A DNA stretch of 64,000 nt, from NCBI GenBank assembly GCA_011033025.1, contig WFMF01000143.1, positions 310,001 to 374,000 on the forward strand. Direction: 5' to 3'. Made by a program: the position numbers and the translations under genes. The notes under the pieces are model-generated. The model had not been told where the DNA came from. It did not search any database and worked only from the letters and a program-made list of their open reading frames with translations. Source of the stretch: Beroe forskalii (taxonomy: Eukaryota > Ctenophora > Nuda > Beroida > Beroidae). The number at the start of each line of letters is the position of its first letter. Position 1 is the stretch's first letter. Shown here one piece after another: positions 1 to 12,100 of the stretch.

Positions 1-3000
1 ATGTAACAAACCTTCCCTCAGAACCGAGTAGACGTGTTCTCCAGTCAACCCGTCTCCTGATGGCTGAGTTCAACCAGTTCCAGACCCTGCAACACAAGCA
101 CTACTCTTCCTCCGAAGCTAAGTTCAGGATGAGGATGTTTAGGAGTAATCTGGAGAAGATCGTAGAGTGTAATGAGAGGGAGGGCCCTTTCAGCTGTGGG
201 GAGAACAAGGTGAGATGGGATAGAATAATTATTGTATAAATATTTCTGGTACTGGTGCGAATTTGGTCGAGATTGGTAAATGGTCATTGAAACAGAAGAC
301 ATCAACGTTGGTCAAACATACGTTTAGTTAATGTAAAGCACCCCTCATATCTCATTATTTACCCCTCACAATTAACCCCTCAACCCCAGCTCTCTCAATT
401 TTCACCTCTCAAAATCCCCCAGTTCTCCGACATGACAGACAAGGAGAAGGAGAAGTACACCGGTCTGCACAACGTCACTGACGAGGCAGCTGACATGGGC
501 GTCCCTCTGCTGGGTGCCGTGGGGGCAGCAGACGCCTTAGATTGGAGGGACCATGGGGCCGTGACCAAAGTCAAGGATCAAGGGTCTTGCGGTTCATGGG
601 GCTGTGACCAAAGTCAAGGACCAAGGTAGGTGGAAATCATGGGGCTGTGACCAAAGTCAAGGACCAAGGTAGGGGGACCATGGGGCTGTAACCAAAGTCA
701 AGGATCAAGGTAGGAATCATGGGGCCGTGACCAAAGTCAAGGATCAAGGTAGGTCCAGGGAATCATGGGGCTGTGACCAAAGTCAAGGACCAAGGTAGGT
801 GGGACTCATGGGGCTGTGACCAAAGTCAAGGATTAAGGTAGATCCAGGGATTCATGGGGCTGTGACCAAAGTCAAGGTGGAAATCATGGGGCTGTGACCA
901 AAGTCAAGGATCAAGTGGGAATCTTAAAGCAAGTTTAAATGTGTAAATTTTCCAATATTTTATCTCAATACTTCAATATACATGTTACCTCAACTCAGGG
1001 TCTTGTGGTTCATGCTGGTCTTTCTCTGCGATTGGAGCCATCGAGGGAGCTTACCAAATCGCTACAAGTAAGTGCTTCGAAAGTAAGGATTCGGCTGAAA
1101 AATTACCGTATTCGTAAATTCTATTTGCCTCACTATGTGTTTAACAATCTTATCCCCTTTTCACCACGCTAAGAAACTACCATTGAGTGAACACATTAAC
1201 AGTCTCATCCCCTCACAAATGTGTTGAAGTCCTTCTCTGAAGAGGAGCTCCTGGATTGTACTTACGAGACCTTGTGGCCAGGATACGACGGATGTGGAGG
1301 TGGATGGTAGGTAGAAGTCGATTGTCGGATATGAAATTAGCGGATGCAGCTCATTAAATATGCGCTTTGTATAATGTATTAATGTATAAAAAATGGACAT
1401 TGTATTATGAACTCTGCACAAAATTTATGTTCCCACTTTAAACTCTACAGTACACATTGTATGTTTTTATATTTTACATTATTTTTCTGCTCCCCAGGTA
1501 CTACGACGCCTTTAACTACGTGACGAAATCTGGAAGGTTAGCCCGAGAGAAGAACTTCCCTTACGAGGGTAAAGACACAGGTTGTAACATGGAAGGTGTT
1601 CCCAACGATCTGGGTGTGGCTAAACTCACCAGCTACGTCAAGGTGAGCAAATCGTACAGACATCAGTGGTAACCAATGAAGTGATGGAATCATATTCAAC
1701 GGTGTATATTGTATATGGTATAAATTGTACATTGTACATGAAATTTTGTAGTAGCTACAATGTTAGATCAAGATGTCCTATTCAGGTTTTTGGCAGCATT
1801 CCCATTATTTCATGCTCCTTTTTCAGGTAGACGAAGGAGACGACTTCCTTGCTGCTGCTGTGGCTATATCTCCCGTTTCAGTGGCTATGTTAGCTAACGG
1901 AGACTTCTTCAATTACAACACAGGTTAATGTACTGATTTCCTTATCACTTCAATTTCAAACTGGTATTCAGATCATTAAATTACAATCTTCCTGATTTTA
2001 ATTTGAAACGGTATTACAGAATCTTTTCAAAAAATCCACAATTTCCTCGCCACAATTACCCCAGGAACCAATGAAGGTCACGTGGTATGATAACGTTATA
2101 TATTCCAGGAATCTACGATGGTGAAGGAGATTGTCAGTGTAACTGGGCTCCTAACCACGCTTTAGTAGCAGTAGCTTACAGCTCCGAATCTTTTGTCATC
2201 AAGAACTCATGGGGAGCAGATTGGGGTGGGTTAAAGGGAATCTAACAATTATTGTATCAACTATTGAGTCAAAATAGTCAAACAAACTGATGGTTTAAAC
2301 CTTTTCATTACTGTAACAATCATAGCATTAAAACTTACTTTTGATGTTAAACCATTACTTCAATTTTTCTCGTATAACAAAAAATAGTTGCAATTAGGTG
2401 TACGAAAGCTATAAAATCCAATCCCAGGTAACAAAGGTTACATCACCATTGCCCGTGGTTTGAGGAATTCAGTCTGCCGAGCTTCCGACTTCGCTCACTA
2501 CCCCATCTTCACTGCGTACGGAGAGGAACCTACCCTCACACCTACAGAGGCTCCGGATGATGTGAGTAATGGGAGAATGATTTGGGTAAATGGGACAGAG
2601 TAAAACTGAATCATTACCCACACAGCTTAATAATGCCCGGACCTAGACAAATGCAAACTTGAGAAGGCATCATTATCATAGATTGAAACTGATGAAGTGA
2701 AGCCTCTGAAACACACTCTATTATAGGTCTGGGTTCACTGGCATCAATTTATCAGCTCAATACCCCATGCTGCCTCTGAATTGGTGCATCTGAATTCCGA
2801 ACCCCTACCATCAATCCATGGTTTTGTGATGCATAGGGACCATGGTCTTTTGAGGCATAAAACCCATGGTTTTGTGAGGCACTTTTGTGAGGCATGCAAT
2901 CCATGGTCTTGTAAGCATACAATCTATGGTTACCGTGGTTACCACCCCAGGAGGACGGAACAGAAGATAACGGAGGATGCCCCAAAGGAACCACGAGGTG

Positions 3001-3037
3001 TTCCGACGGACAATGCAGACACGTTCACATGTGTTAG
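1..3037 (+). CDS. Papain-family (C1A) cathepsin-like cysteine protease, 5'-partial
   Basis: Secreted or lysosomal cysteine protease precursor. Exons I can read: about 3-209, 423 to about 582, 999-1067, 1230-1306, 1498-1642, 1827-1923, 2109-2225, 2428-2561 and 2951-3037 (stop TAG). The first two encode an I29 inhibitor prodomain (ENKFSDMTDKEKEKY), so the signal peptide should lie upstream of the window. The mature enzyme starts near LDWRDHGAVTKVKDQG. The catalytic Cys is in GSCGSCWSFS (TGC at 1013-1015), the His in PNHALVAV and the Asn in IKNSWG, so the triad is complete. The last exon adds a Cys-rich tail (GGCPKGTTRCSDGQC...) beyond the catalytic domain. Phases from 1230 onward are consistent. 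The exon 2/3 junction is disrupted by an array of exon copies, and exon 3 (ends phase 1) does not join exon 4 (starts phase 0) as assembled. Either the assembly is wrong there or the gene is damaged. Confidence 0.88.
551..925 (+). repeat. Exon-derived tandem array with repeated 5' splice sites
   Basis: About nine copies of a 36-48 bp unit made from the end of the protease exon that encodes HGAVTKVKDQ. Copies two to seven each end in a donor-like CAAGGTAGG or AAGGTAGA. The first copy instead runs straight into GGTCTTGCGGTTCATG, which nearly matches the start of the next exon at 999, as if no intron separated them. The array occupies most of the intron at 583-998. Confidence 0.85.
2781..2940. 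repeat. Degenerate short tandem repeat in last protease intron
   Basis: About five imperfect copies of a 25-30 bp unit built on CCATGGTTTTGTGAGGCAT. They lie directly before the last protease exon and do not interrupt its acceptor at 2950. Confidence 0.6.
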
Positions 3038-3843
3038 AGTGGGGTGATGTCATTATCATGGTCCAACATGGTGTGTTGGTGACGCCATGACGTTACACGT
3101 CTGCTGAAGATTGTGGAATGAAGACTGGGATTGTGATAATATTTTAACAGAACTCAAGAATGATTCAAGCATTTTTTGCAATTACTTGTGAATTTTTTGA
3201 TGAATTTGATAGTATTTTTGCAGTTCACAATCTCCATAACACAGTTTTTTATTTGTGCCAGACTAAAATTTTGAAAAATTGGATAATGCGTGTGAATGAC
3301 TTAGAATTCGAAATCAAAATACCATACCTCTGTTTAGAACAGACAAATTGAATAATTGATACTATTGACCAGCTCTCACTCACAGACTCACGTGACAGTG
3401 GATTAAGTCACGTGACTACGATTCTCAGATGGTCACAGCGAACAGTTGACCATCTGACGTCATCAATTCCCAAATATAAATCATGATGATGACGGCACAA
3501 TCTACCATCAAATAATCGAGAGCGGATTACATTGCGATCCCAATAGTGTTACTTTCCCAAATACACTGCATCCCCTAATGAAGCTGCAGCTGTATGCAGG
3601 TATGAATAGTGTGCATTACTGCACCGTGTGTTGGTTAATCCTTCAATTCGTGATTTCGATGTTGCCATATCAGTTGTGTTTTCGAATTCGTTTACTGCTT
3701 GAAACATCTATTCTGATTTTTCATTAAAACTACAAATTTCTACCTCAACTTAGTCGAAAATCAGAGGAATTGTCAGTCAATTACCTTTTGCAATCGATTC
3801 ATAATTCGAGAAAACGTCAGTAAATTCCCTATATTCCCTGTAG
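3038..3843 (+). promoter_or_regulatory. Intergenic region with E-box pair and TATA-like box upstream of the SDR-like gene
   Basis: No gene seen. A perfect GTCACGTGAC lies at 3407-3416 and a second TCACGTGA at 3387-3394. A TATA-like TATAAAT follows near 3475. GTCACGTGAC is the published consensus of the CLEAR element bound by TFEB/MiT factors and also a general E-box, so binding is inference only. A donor-like CAG/GTATGA at 3597-3602 and an acceptor ending at 3843 could bound a 5'UTR intron of the next gene. Part of a dispersed repeat lies at about 3043-3100. Confidence 0.4.
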
Positions 3844-3864
3844 ATTGACCCAATATAACTGGCC

Positions 3865-5394
3865 ATGTCACAATGGACCTCAGTGTGCACACACTCCCAC
3901 ACCGACTACGGTCTAGCTAGCACCCTAAAGATAGTGGATTATGCGGTGTCCGGGAAACCAGTGCGACCTTGCGTGCACGTTGCCATGGTAACCGTGCAGA
4001 GCATAGGTACACCCAACGTTACCAGACTACGGGAACTCGCAAGGAAATACCCCCAGGCGATCTCTGTTAAGGTTAGTCACATGAGATTTAATTTTTCTTC
4101 CGATGGATTATTTTGTTCATTGTAAAAGTAAATGTTGCTCCTTTGCTCCTGCCACAGAATTGAGACAGAGATGGGAAAGAGAAGGATGCTTAGAATGGTT
4201 CCAACTTATGAAGCAGATCTGATGAATTTGGACCTTCACTCTTCAGGTAAACAAAACATGAAAACTTAAGGTATATGATCCAGACAGCGAAGACGACATG
4301 GCCAGAGTAGTGGGTGAGATAACAGAGCAGACAGGGGAATCTGGGGTGAACCTCCTTTACACCTGCCCCGACTGGTAGGTTACCATTTTTCAATAAAAAT
4401 TAATCGAAGATTTCTTAAATAAAATAATCAATGAGCTTGGTTCAAAAACAGAAATTTCTTGAACCTGAGACACCACTGCTATTCCCATTTAGGTTTACAA
4501 GGTTTAAGGTTTTACAAGGTTAAAGTGATGTCATTATAATGCTTTAAAAAGGTGAATTGATGACGTCAATCCCCTTCAGGTGTGAGGAGGACACTCACTC
4601 CGTTCTGAGTGACGTGACAGAGGACACCCTGACCCGGACATTCCACCACAACAGCGTGGTGCCGGTGCTACTCACCAAGCTCTTCTATCCCGCCCTGCAG
4701 GAGGCCAGCAAGAGCAACACCGACCAGGTTTTAACCCCAACTAGTCGGCACATACCGCGCTACGCACCGCGGTATGTGCCGATCAGGTTTAGTAATCAGT
4801 AGTTGGGAAGACGTTAGGTAGAAGTGAGGGGTATGTTGTGTTTGGGAACTTGGGCACAGTTTGGAGTTAGGTAGAAGTTAGGAAGAAGGGAAGGGTATGT
4901 TGTGTTTATGAAGGCCTCTATCAATAAGTTTGTTTATGATTTCATGTATCTTGAGCTATTAGCAAAAAGAAGTAACCGTTTCCTCCACAGAGACTGTTAA
5001 TCCATTGTTCACCCAGGGGCTCAACCGACGGCGGGCTGCTGTGGTCCACATGATCAGTGAAGCAGGCACTCTGGGGGACTTCTTCGAGGGAAGGAGAGGG
5101 GTGATGTACGCTTATTCAGCTAGTCTGGCAGCCATGATAATGAGCATGAAAACCATGTCCTACGAGCTGAAGAAGCGAGGGGATGGGATACTGGTCTTTG
5201 CCGTGATCACTGATTCTCCCCATCTGGTTACGAAGGGTGAAATGCTGGCAAACGGCCAGGTGACGCCATGTGAGGAGGCGGGGTATGACGTCATGAAAAC
5301 ACGTGGTTTGATCTCTGAGGTGGTACATGCAGCGGGGGAGGGGGCGCATGGGAAGTGCCTTTACTTTAAGGATGGGCGGGATGTTAGTTACTAA
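3865..5394 (+). CDS. Short-chain dehydrogenase-like protein, probable pseudoenzyme
   Basis: Four exons with consistent phases (3865-4071, 4271-4374, 4580-4727, 4993-5394) encode 286 residues. The layout follows classical SDRs of the C-factor/sniffer type: an N-terminal Rossmann half, a TRLRELARKYPQAISVKVYD segment, a GVNLLY strand, a VVPVLLTKLFYPAL helix and a YAYSASLAAM active-site helix. Key residues are missing. The TGxxxGxG cofactor loop is replaced by THSHTDYGLA, the NNAG motif by YTCPDW, and the YxxxK pair reads Tyr194-Ser-Ala-Ser-Leu198. The neighbouring Ser (MISEAG) is present. I infer loss of NAD(P)-dependent catalysis while the fold is kept; the coding frame is intact, which argues against a pseudogene. 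The start was chosen 21 nt after an acceptor ending at 3843. It is convergent with IGHMBP2. Confidence 0.72.
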
Positions 5395-6106
5395 AACTAA
5401 CATCACTAGTTCGGGTCAACTTGTGATGTTAGATAACAAACTAACATTACTAGTTTGGAGATGCTCTGATATAAGATTGAACATTTCACAAATGTCCGAT
5501 AACTTAGACTGGACTATTTAACTATGATAATCTTATAATGTATCGAATTTAATTTGATAAGATATTGACGATTGTTACCCTCTACTAGTCTACTCTCCTT
5601 CAAACCTAAAACTTCACAATTTTCAACTATGACGATGATGTTTCTTTTCACCACCACATGTTTAGCTAATTTGTTCTTCAAATACCCACGGTGAACCCAA
5701 GGTTAATGAGCTAATCATGTGAAATCTACTGTGTGACTGAGATTGAATGAAACCTATTGGGCACAAGATGGGACGATAAGAATTGGATTCTACTGCAGCT
5801 GGTTAAAAACCCGCGGTGGGGCACCCATAAGGGCTTTGAAAATCTATTTACAAAGTTTGTAACGAAAATTAGTAAATCTCTCAAATATCCATTCCAGTCG
5901 TTCTTATAGTTAACCATGATGCCCGAAACTAAGTCTCTATAAAGCCAAAACCTATTGCTCTGCATAAAACTGCTAAAGCTACCATATAATTCCATGAAGC
6001 CATTATTGCTCAGTATAGAACTTAGAAAAAAATCATAGGATAAAGTGATCTAATAGTCCAAGGCAGTCGAATAAATATTCATGGTCCCAATAACAAAACT
6101 TTCATT
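5395..6106. other. Convergent intergenic spacer, no gene seen
   Basis: AT-rich spacer between the 3' ends of the SDR-like gene and IGHMBP2. No open frame here has coding character or homology I recognise. Confidence 0.5.
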
Positions 6107-9100
6107 TCATTTCTTTTTCTTAGTCCTTTCCTTACCCTTTTCTTTGAGTGCTTGTTTCAGTCGGTCCTTGTTTCGTACCTGTTGTCGAGCACTAGAGGAA
6201 GGTTTGGGCATCTTAGCGTCCCTTCTCACGGCATCCCCGCACCCATGACTTTCCGGGTGTTGGTGATCTGAAGGACATGCCGAATAAGGGGTAGTTTAAG
6301 GTTAATAAAGACATCAAAATGCCGGAAAGTCTTCTTCAGCTATGAACTGATAAGAAAAATAAGATCCTTTCACCATATTATGCTACTCTCAGGATTCATA
6401 ACTTTGCATTAACGTTTCCGACTTTTATATTCTCATCCAGACTAACCTAGGTATCATCATCTGGCCCCCAATCCCATGGGCAAGGGGTGCTAGCCAGACT
6501 AGTTGCGGGTCCCAGAGGAACTACCAGTAGTGATGAGTTGCAACCTCACCCTCAGTGACCACCAACTGTTGGTGGTGAGTGGACATCGCACAAAAAAAAA
6601 AGGAAAAGAAGGAAAATCTCGCCTAACCTGAGCAGAGACACCTGCAGCAGAACCTGCAGGGGGACATGTATGTCCGGACATCACCGGCACACCCCGCCAC
6701 TGGGCACTGGAGACGCTCGGCTGCTGCTCTAGCCAGGACAGCTTCGTCATCGTCATCTACCAAGCCATTTAGTGATGAGGGGGTTTTAGGGTGTTTCTGG
6801 GAGGAAGAATGCTTTAGATTCATTGCAGTCTGATTTATTGATAAAAAAAGACTTCTATCATATTACCATACTGCACATTCTCCAATATAAATAAGGGATA
6901 AACAACCATTAAAAAATCTGAAATCATTTATAAATCAATCTAATATAAAATATTCTTATACCACTTCTCGATACTGACTACTTATCATAAACGACCTTGA
7001 AATAAATTAATAAAAATAAAATTTGAACCTTTTTTGAGCTTCCTTTCAATGAATCCTTTTTAGAGGATTTAGCTGTACTCGTCTTGGGTTGTGTAAAAGA
7101 TTTCGGCTGACACCTCAGAGCGTGAAGCTGTAAATTATCGGTAGGTATTCGCTTTCCACACTGTTTACACACTGAGAGTGCTATCCGTTCTGTATTTTCT
7201 ACTTCCACAGGGTCACCACCTAGTGGGGTCAATAGAGTCATGACGGTTGTACTTGTCTGGCATCTGTCCAAAACCCAGTACCAAATTTCGCGAACATAAT
7301 ATGTCCGACACGGAAATTTGACCGAAAATCCCATAACAATTCATTCTAACTCATTAAAAACAAATCAACTTACTTGTAGAGTTATGGTCACTTTTTGGCA
7401 CGATGCTGCTTTTCTGTGATGCGCAATCAGGGGACTCGTCGTCTGGTTCTTCATCGTTCGGAGAGGGTGAAACTTTTGAAACGCTTAGAATTCTGGATGA
7501 ACCTGACAAAGAATAGGAAAATATGATATTTTAGAAGAAACATTAACAGCTTCATTGTCAATTTGATCAGGAATCAGGGTCAGGGTATATTTGGAAAATC
7601 ACCTGTTCCCGAGCTTGATGAGAAGAGTGACATTTCTTCGCAGAGACTGTGAACTATCTTCCTTTGGTAGGACGTCAAACCTGGCGTGTTTTTGATATAA
7701 TCGTAAAAAATATCCATTACCACTTTGACTTCTAATTTTCTCCAAATATCCCTTCAGTTTTGAAATTACTAATATTGTCTGACTTGGAATTTCAAGCATT
7801 CGCCAACATTAAAATTTTTCAACCTCTGGATATGATACCATTCCCAAATAACCAAAACACTTTAGGAAGTAAGTATCTCACCAGGAAATGTAACGGGTTC
7901 TATTCCCTCTGATACAAGGTATTGCGATAGCTTTACCGAGGAGCTTTCCTTAAACGATGGCGTTTGGGAATCTGACACCGTTGAGATGGTCTGAAGTGGA
8001 GTGGCTGGTTCTGTCACGTGGTCGTAAAGAGAAGAAGGGGTTTCCATGGTGATAGTGTCTTCTGAAATGTGGGACAGATCTAGTTTTCTAGAAGCAGCTT
8101 TAGTGTTGAAAGATGGTGAAGGAGGCAGACTCTATCGACATGATTGTAACAGTGCTAAACTTTAGGCAGGTTCGGTACGATTTTTAGTACCTATACAACA
8201 TACATTGAAATATCGAAATATATACCGAGCCGTGCTATCGTACCGAACCTCAAACCTGCCAAAATATCAGCACTGTAATGAGTGTAATTTCAGACCTGCA
8301 GATAAGTCGAGACCAAACTCGAAGGCCGACTTCACAAGAGCGTGGGAGGAGAAATAGTCCACGAGCCGAGCGAGGAACGGGTCTCTTTTCACTGTCATGC
8401 TGTCTCCGATGAGGCAAACGTGTCTCCGAGCACGGGTAACCGCCACGTTCATTCGCCGCGATTCACTCAGAAAACCTGGGGGAACCATTGAAAACCTGGA
8501 GGAGCCATTAAATATATAAGTTTAGAATTTGAAAGTTGAAAATTGATACGTTGAATATTATGGATTGCTTTGCATCACTCAAGTTATGCTTCAAAAGATA
8601 TATCTAAGGTGAAAAGTACGTGTTGGTACAGGCTGTAAAAGAACTTGGAAAGTATCTTCTTATCTTATAATTACAGCTTTTCAGGAAAGTAAATTTGCAT
8701 TTAATGAAGCTCTAAGGCCTCAAAAGTGCCTTAATTTTAACTGTCTTGAATCAAGATGTTGTTACGTGGCAAAAATTCAATACTCTTGCAAACTGTAAGA
8801 TTTTCATCTTTTAAATTCATTTATTTCAGCTTTCTCGCCAAACTCGTTCTATCCTCAGTCCTAACGCAAACCACCGAGCACCATGTGCATTTGGGAAGCA
8901 AGACAGTTTACCCCTCGACAGTTTACCCCGCGACAGTTTACCCCACGACAATTTACCCCGCGACAATTTACCTCGCGACATTTAACCCTGCGACTGTTTA
9001 CCCCTCGACAGTTTACCCCGCGACAGTTTACCCCTCGACAGTTTACCCCGCGACAGTTTACCCCGCGACAATTTACCCCACGACGATTTACCCCGCGACA

Positions 9101-12100
9101 GTTTACCCCTCAACAGTTTACCCCGCGACAGTTTACCCCTCGACAGTTTACCCCGCGACAATTTACCCCACGACAATTTACCCCGCGACAGTTCACCCCT
9201 CAACAGTTTACCCCGCGACATTTTACCCCGCGACAGTTTACCCCTCGACATTTTACCCCGCGTCAGTTTACCCCGCGACAGTTTACCACGGTAAACTGTC
9301 GCTTACTCTAATACACGCATTTAAAATCTACACGTATTTTCATCTATATTATTTATCATGTATTTTTCCCTCCCCATTGGCCTTTTTGTGAATACAAAAA
9401 GGCAATCTACGCGTATTTTCATCTGCACGTTTTCTATTCACACGTATTTTTATCTACAAGTTGTTTTTTTTAATTTCTATCTACCAACGCTCCGAACAAC
9501 CCAAGAATTAGAGCCGAGTCAAAGTCATCTATAATACTGAGTCATGTTGTAAAGTGATTTGCTAGTCATCAATGGTAGTCATATCGACGGGTATGTAAGT
9601 ACGATTTTTAAAGACATTCAAGAATGGGTCTAGGTCATTTTGCCAAACGCCTAGAACTCACACAAATTTGAATTTAACCAGTGTTAGGCCAAAGCCCAAA
9701 TGTCCAGTTAGGCCAAATGACCGAATACCATTAAAGCATAATGATAATTGAAACGAAATCATTGAATATAAAGCTAAAAACCTTACATATTGATAAGAAA
9801 ATCCACTTTTTTGATTAAAATTCTACAAACCTACTAAATAATAACTGATCTTTTACAAAAGCGCTTAAATAATATGTCACAAAAACGGTCAAGTCTCTAA
9901 ATGTTCTTGTACACACGGAACATTGTTTCTAATATCCACCCTCTGGGGAAGTAGTGGAAGTGTGCGTTACCGTGGTGCCAACTTCTGTGGGAAGTACCTT
10001 GTTGGGGTCCTCAACTTCTTTCACCTCGTATAAACAAATGGTCCACCCAATAGCTTGGGTGGACTTGGTCTGGTAATGGTCTAGGCAGAAGAAGTGGGTG
10101 GCGTCTTTTGGTGCTTCCTTGGCAGCTTTTGCAGCAGCAATCTTGGCATAGTTTTCAATGATTGCATCAGCATACCAGTAATATGATCCATCATCATCTG
10201 CCCAGTCGACTTCCTCTAATTCAGATTTTGAGGCGCAAGCAACTCCTTTAACTTGATTAATTTCTTCACATGTCGATCCGTGTTGTTCATAAAAAATCTG
10301 CTCCCATAATGTGTGTCTGATTTTTGCTCGGAGTCCAAAGTCCCAAATCAGTTGTTTGACCTTAAAATATCCGAGTTTATTGTGAGCAGCAGAGTATATG
10401 TTGCCATATACTGATCTTGCCACTCTTTCTTCTTTCCGCTTGCTGAGAACGTCTCGACAAGAAACCTCGATCAAGAGGAATATCGAAAACAGGACAAAAA
10501 GCTTCATTTTCGGGGGATTCAACGGGCTATGGAGGCAAATTGATTTACTTAGTGAGGGGAAGCTATTTATAGGTGTTGCAGTTCTATTGTTCATATTTGG
10601 TTATTCCGCACCCCACAGCATCAATTGTTATGATTTTCGATGGTAAAGAATGCTTTGTAAACAAACTGGTCATACGACATTCGCATAAATATTTTGACAT
10701 GTTTGTTGACATGTTTTGACAAAGAACACAGAAAGTACTTCGTCATAGTTTGTGCTTAGTAGTTTGCTATAATAAATCGATCAAATGGTTCTCAGAAGTC
10801 CAAACAGCAACTCATTAACCATGTCGTCCTCTGAGAACAGGTCATTAGCCGAGCAGACAGCAGCAAACTCAATTGACAACTGCTTTTTATAAGGGGTTAA
10901 ATTTCACAGGCGTCTATAATAAATAAGCATGATATTATGTTTATATACAGTATTACATGGCTCATAAGCCCTTATTTGCTACCATATACATCGGGGTATT
11001 TCTATATTATAGGGTCGGTCAGATCCTATAACCCCATGTTATGTGGTCGTTTCCGACCCTATAACCCCGGATTTTCCGGGGTTATAGGGTCGGGAACGAA
11101 CCTATAACCCTTATATGATAGCAACTCAGTAAAGTGTCAATCGAATTTGCATAATTTGGATGGGACAAACATAGATCTGCATTCTGTGGTAATAGAATTT
11201 ATACATTCCACGATGAACAAAATGTTCAGAGTGACGTCTTTATCAAGATTTACAGCAGTGGGTTGATGGCAAAATCTGTAATTCTTCCTGCAAGACACAC
11301 CACCAACGATTTAGCACTAATTTGTTCTGATCCGGCCCGGATGTAAATTTACACATCAACCCGTCTGACGGCTGTATGCTACTTGTCAAAGTATATTTTT
11401 CACGTTATTACGTATTTTTAGCGCGTTAATTTTTGTGGTTTCGCCATGTAATATCACCATAGGTCTCAGGAGTATAATACCACATTGTTTTGAACTCGGC
11501 TTCTGCCTCGTCCAAAACAAACCATTATTGACCTCAGCTTCGCTTCGGCCAATAATGCGTCTATATAGTTCGCGCTTCGCGCTCACTCATATATGTTTTT
11601 AGGTTACTCCTTCGACCTATACCTTAGTACCAGAACGGCGTCACTTAATTAGTGCGGTTTGGGAAAAACCGCACTAATTAAGTACAGTAATTAAGTGCAC
11701 ATGAAACTAAGTGAACAATTTCGTGAATTTTGCGTTTTTCGAATTCGTTTTTATACATATTTCGGTTCTCAATTCCATATCGATTATCGTTTTCGATCTC
11801 AAGTCATAAAACCGCACTAATAAAGTGCGCCGATCTTAAAGTGCGCGCCAATTACGTGATGCCGTTCTTAGGTGTACTAAGGTAGTTCTATATTACAAAA
11901 TAGCTCGTAAAATAAAATATTCCAAAAATATCAATGACGTGGCAAGCATCTTAAAGAAATGAAAGCAAAAGGTGGCAAATTATTATACGAGAGTTTTACC
12001 TGTGGCCTGAAATGTAAAATGTCATTTTCTTTTGTGGACAACTGTCAACTAAAATTGGAGCCACTAAGCAACTCTTCATTGTTTTTATGGTAACCGTGGT

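Noticed and set aside
8756-9391. Long open frames through the 15-bp array (VYPAT, FTPRQ and LSRGK repeat proteins, both strands)
   Set aside because: A 15-bp period keeps several frames open at once on both strands, so openness is no evidence. There is no signal sequence, domain or splice context.
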